A DNA stretch of 64,000 nucleotides. Origin: RPQJ01 sp963762315. GTDB taxonomy: Bacteria; Pseudomonadota; Gammaproteobacteria; Steroidobacterales; Steroidobacteraceae. The stretch covers positions 186,001-250,000 of the forward strand of contig CAVXKO010000003.1 of NCBI GenBank assembly GCA_963762315.1, given 5' to 3'. The notes beneath the pieces are model-generated. The model made no database searches. It had not been told where the DNA came from and worked only from the letters and a program-made list of their open reading frames with translations. This document shows positions 61,981 to 64,000 of the stretch, in pieces (position 1 is the stretch's first letter; every line of letters begins with the position of its first letter). A program made the position numbers and the translations under genes.

Positions 61981-63775
61981 TCACCGCACCTTGACGCTGG
62001 TGACCTCGTTGCCTTCCATGTCGAGCACGTGCGTGGCGCAGGCCAGGCACGGGTCGAAGCTATGGATCGTGCGCAGGATCTCCAGGGGCAGGTTGGGGTC
62101 GTGCATCGGGGTGTCGAGCAGCGCCGCTTCATAGGCGCCGATCTTGCCGGCCGGGTCACGCGGACTCGCGTTCCACGTCGTCGGCACGATGCACTGGTAG
62201 TTCTTGATCTTCTTGTCTTCGATGTCGATCCAGTGGCCGAGCGCGCCGCGCGGTGCCTCGACGAAGCCGAAGCCCTGCGCCTTCGCCTTCCAGGTGGAAG
62301 GCTCGAAGTTCGCCATGTTCGCCGTGGCCGTGTCGCCCGCCTTGATGTTGGCGATGAGCTTGTTGAACTCGTCCTTCAGCTTGTGGGCCGCCCAGCTGCA
62401 CTCGAGGCCGCGCGCCGCGGTGCGGCCGAGCGTCGAGAACAGCGCCGTGATCGGCACGCCGAGCTTGCCGAGCACCATGTCGACCGGTTCCTTGAACTCC
62501 GGGATGCCCTTGGCATAGCCGATGACGTAGCGCGCGAGCGGGCCGACTTCCATCGCGTGGCCCTTCCAGCGCGGGGACTTGACCCACGAGTACTTCGCGG
62601 ATTCGTCGACCGACTCGATGCGGGTCTTCGTGCCCTTGGCGCCGCCGATGTCGAAGTTCGGCTCGGTCTCGCCCTGGAACGGGTGCAGGCCCTTGTCTCG
62701 TCGCCGTACTTGTACCAGCTGTGCGTGACGAACTCCTGGATCTCGTCGAGCTTGCCGAGGTCGATGTCGTGGACTTCGTTCAGGTTGCCGTCGATGATCG
62801 CGCCGCGCGGCATCATCAGGTTGCCGGGGCTGTAGTCGTTGGCCGACTTCGGCAGGTCGCCGTAGGACATCAGGTACTTCGACGACAGTCCGCCGCCGAT
62901 CGGCCGCCCAGTCCTTGTAGAACGAGGCGATCGCCAGCAGGTCCGGGATGTACACGTTGTCGATGAAGTCGATGGTGCGGTCGATGATCGAGCTGACCAT
63001 GTTCAGCCGATCCATGTTGACCGCGCCGACCGCGCCCACGCCGTTCATGTTGATCGGGCGACGGGCACGCCGCCGACCAGCCAGTTCGGGTGCGGGTTCT
63101 GCCGCCGAAGATCGTCTGGATCTTGACGATCTCCTTCTGGAAGTCGAGCGCTTCGAGGTAGTGCGCGACCGCCATCAGGTTCGCTTCGGGCGGCAGCTTG
63201 TACGCCGGGTGGCCCCAGTAGCCGTTGCGGAACGGGCCCAGCTGCCCCGACTCGACGAACTTCTTCAGGCGGTTCTGCAGGTCGCGGAAGTAGCCCGGGC
63301 GAGGACATCGGCCACGGACGAGATCGACTGCGCCAGCTGCGAGGTGGCCGCCGGGTCGGCGCTCAGCGCGCTGACGACGTCCACCCAGTCGAGGGCGTGC
63401 AGGTGATAGAAGTGCACCAGGTGGTCCTGCGAATACAGGGTCAGGTGCATGATGTTGCGGATCGTGTTCGCGTTCTCGGGGATCTCGATCTCGAGCGCGT
63501 TCTCCACGCAGCGCACCGAGGCGAGCGCGTGGACGCCCGTGCACACGCCGCAGATGCGCTGCACGAAGGCCCATGCGTCGCGCGGGATCGCGGCCGCGCA
63601 GGATGACTTCGAGTCCGCGCCACATCGTGCCCGTGGACACTGCGTTGCGGATGACGTTGTTGGCGTCGACGTTCACCTCGATACGGAGGTGCCCCTCGAT
63701 GCGCGTGATCGGGTCGACGACGACGCGCTTGCCCGAGTTGTCGAGCTGGAAGCCATTGGGTGTTGCAATGCTCAT
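61981..63775 (-). CDS. hupL: [NiFe] uptake hydrogenase large subunit HupL (HyaB), frameshifted
   Basis: The nickel-iron subunit of a group 1 membrane-bound uptake hydrogenase, about 598 residues when repaired. VVVDPITRIEGHLRIEVNVD opens the protein; the N-terminal nickel cysteines are in QRICGVCTGVHALASVRCVE and the C-terminal pair in SFDPCLACATHVLDMEGNEV, followed by the short tail TSVKVR. The tail is removed by the protease HupD in the family. YRNGYWGHPAYKLPPE-like and WKAKAQGFGFVEAPRGALGH blocks are present. Shifts lie near 63598, 63300, 63103, 63063, 62905 and 62700. The enzyme oxidises H2 and passes electrons to the small subunit, then to HupC. Confidence 0.92.
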
Positions 63776-63807
63776 TTCTCAGTACTCCACTCGGTCAGAC
63801 GGCACGT

Positions 63808-64000
63808 TTATCGGACTCCGCCTCGATGCGAGGGGAGTTCGGTTTCACGCTGCGCCTGGCGCAGGGCGGTGAGGCCCGCGTGCACGGCGATGCCGGCGCC
63901 GACGATCGCAGCCGCCGTCGCGCCGACCTTGACCGCCGTCGCTTCAGCGCCGAACTGCGGGAAGGTCTCGAGGCGCTTGTAGAAGGGTCCGTTGTCCCAG
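63808..64000 (-). CDS. hupS: [NiFe] uptake hydrogenase small subunit HupS (HyaA), C-terminal part
   Basis: Only the last 63 residues lie in the window: WDNGPFYKRLETFPQFGAEA, then a hydrophobic anchor VGATAAAIVGAGIAVHAGLT ending in a basic tail before TAA at 63808. This matches the C-terminal membrane helix of group 1 small subunits that binds the complex to the cytochrome b in the membrane. The iron-sulfur cysteines that would tell whether the enzyme is oxygen-tolerant lie outside. It is followed 32 bases later by hupL. Confidence 0.85.
   Translation of the reverse strand, partial: WDNGPFYKRLETFPQFGAEATAVKVGATAAAIVGAGIAVHAGLTALRQAQRETELPSHRGGVR

Noticed and set aside
61981..63775. Hydrogenase large subunit as a pseudogene
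   Set aside because: All nickel ligands and the C-terminal maturation tail are present, the accessory genes are intact apart from similar one-base shifts, and the shifts match the sequence-quality pattern seen elsewhere.

Overview
The window is GC-rich, densely packed bacterial chromosome. Signal peptides, many outer-membrane barrels (OmpW-like, OmpA-like, DUF481), class III formaldehyde detoxification and a membrane-bound uptake [NiFe] hydrogenase point to a Gram-negative, respiring, probably free-living gamma- or betaproteobacterium. I cannot name the genus. No rRNA, tRNA, CRISPR, prophage or insertion sequence was recognised.

Layout. 1-5944 (minus): a translationally coupled operon (TPP enzyme, BASS-type transporter, two nucleotide-sugar/SDR-type oxidoreductases, zinc alcohol dehydrogenase, ExoD-like protein). 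6049-9031: TauE/SafE exporter, VOC protein, a DUF222/HNH nuclease-like gene. 9393-14653: secreted methyltransferase, sulfotransferase-like/aminotransferase IV pair, SYLF lipoprotein-like protein, formaldehyde oxidation pair (class III ADH and S-formylglutathione hydrolase). 14792-19678: VNG-repeat protein, PhoX-like protein behind a possible Pho box, WYL regulator, small membrane protein, DUF2891. 19698-25960 (minus): M16 peptidase, GH13 amylase, KefB-type antiporter. 26258-28521: an OmpW-OmpA fusion and a second secreted methyltransferase. 28623-33088 (minus): four-gene 2-oxoacid:acceptor oxidoreductase operon ending in a GltD-like flavoprotein with a ferredoxin tail. 33395-38749: DUF885 peptidase, a split M16 peptidase pair, an NAD(P)-binding protein. 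38735-41101: octaheme cytochrome c with TPR tail. 41225-53076: a cluster of poorly characterised envelope genes around an arylsulfatase and a DUF3604 protein, including a tandemly duplicated DUF2092/small-protein module. 53274-56619: phosphoketolase and transaldolase. 56761-58486: DUF481 barrel and a truncated antiporter. 58501-64000 (minus): uptake hydrogenase operon hupS-L-C-D-G-H-IJ.

How it fits together. Hydrogenase, ferredoxin-type 2-oxoacid oxidoreductase, phosphoketolase/transaldolase, octaheme cytochrome and formaldehyde oxidation suggest flexible redox and C1/C2 metabolism in an organism that can oxidise H2. The 41-53 kb cluster is the best candidate for an undescribed system: secreted hydrolases, a barrel, duplicated secreted DUF2092 proteins and tiny secreted repeat proteins in a tightly coupled operon with its own terminator.

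Caution on sequence quality. Many genes, in patches (about 8-9, 16.8, 21.7-26.9, 32.6-38.7, 58.3-63.7 kb), carry single-base insertions or deletions although conserved protein motifs continue on the other side of each shift. I annotate such loci as one gene over the whole span and treat the shifts as probably sequencing or assembly errors.
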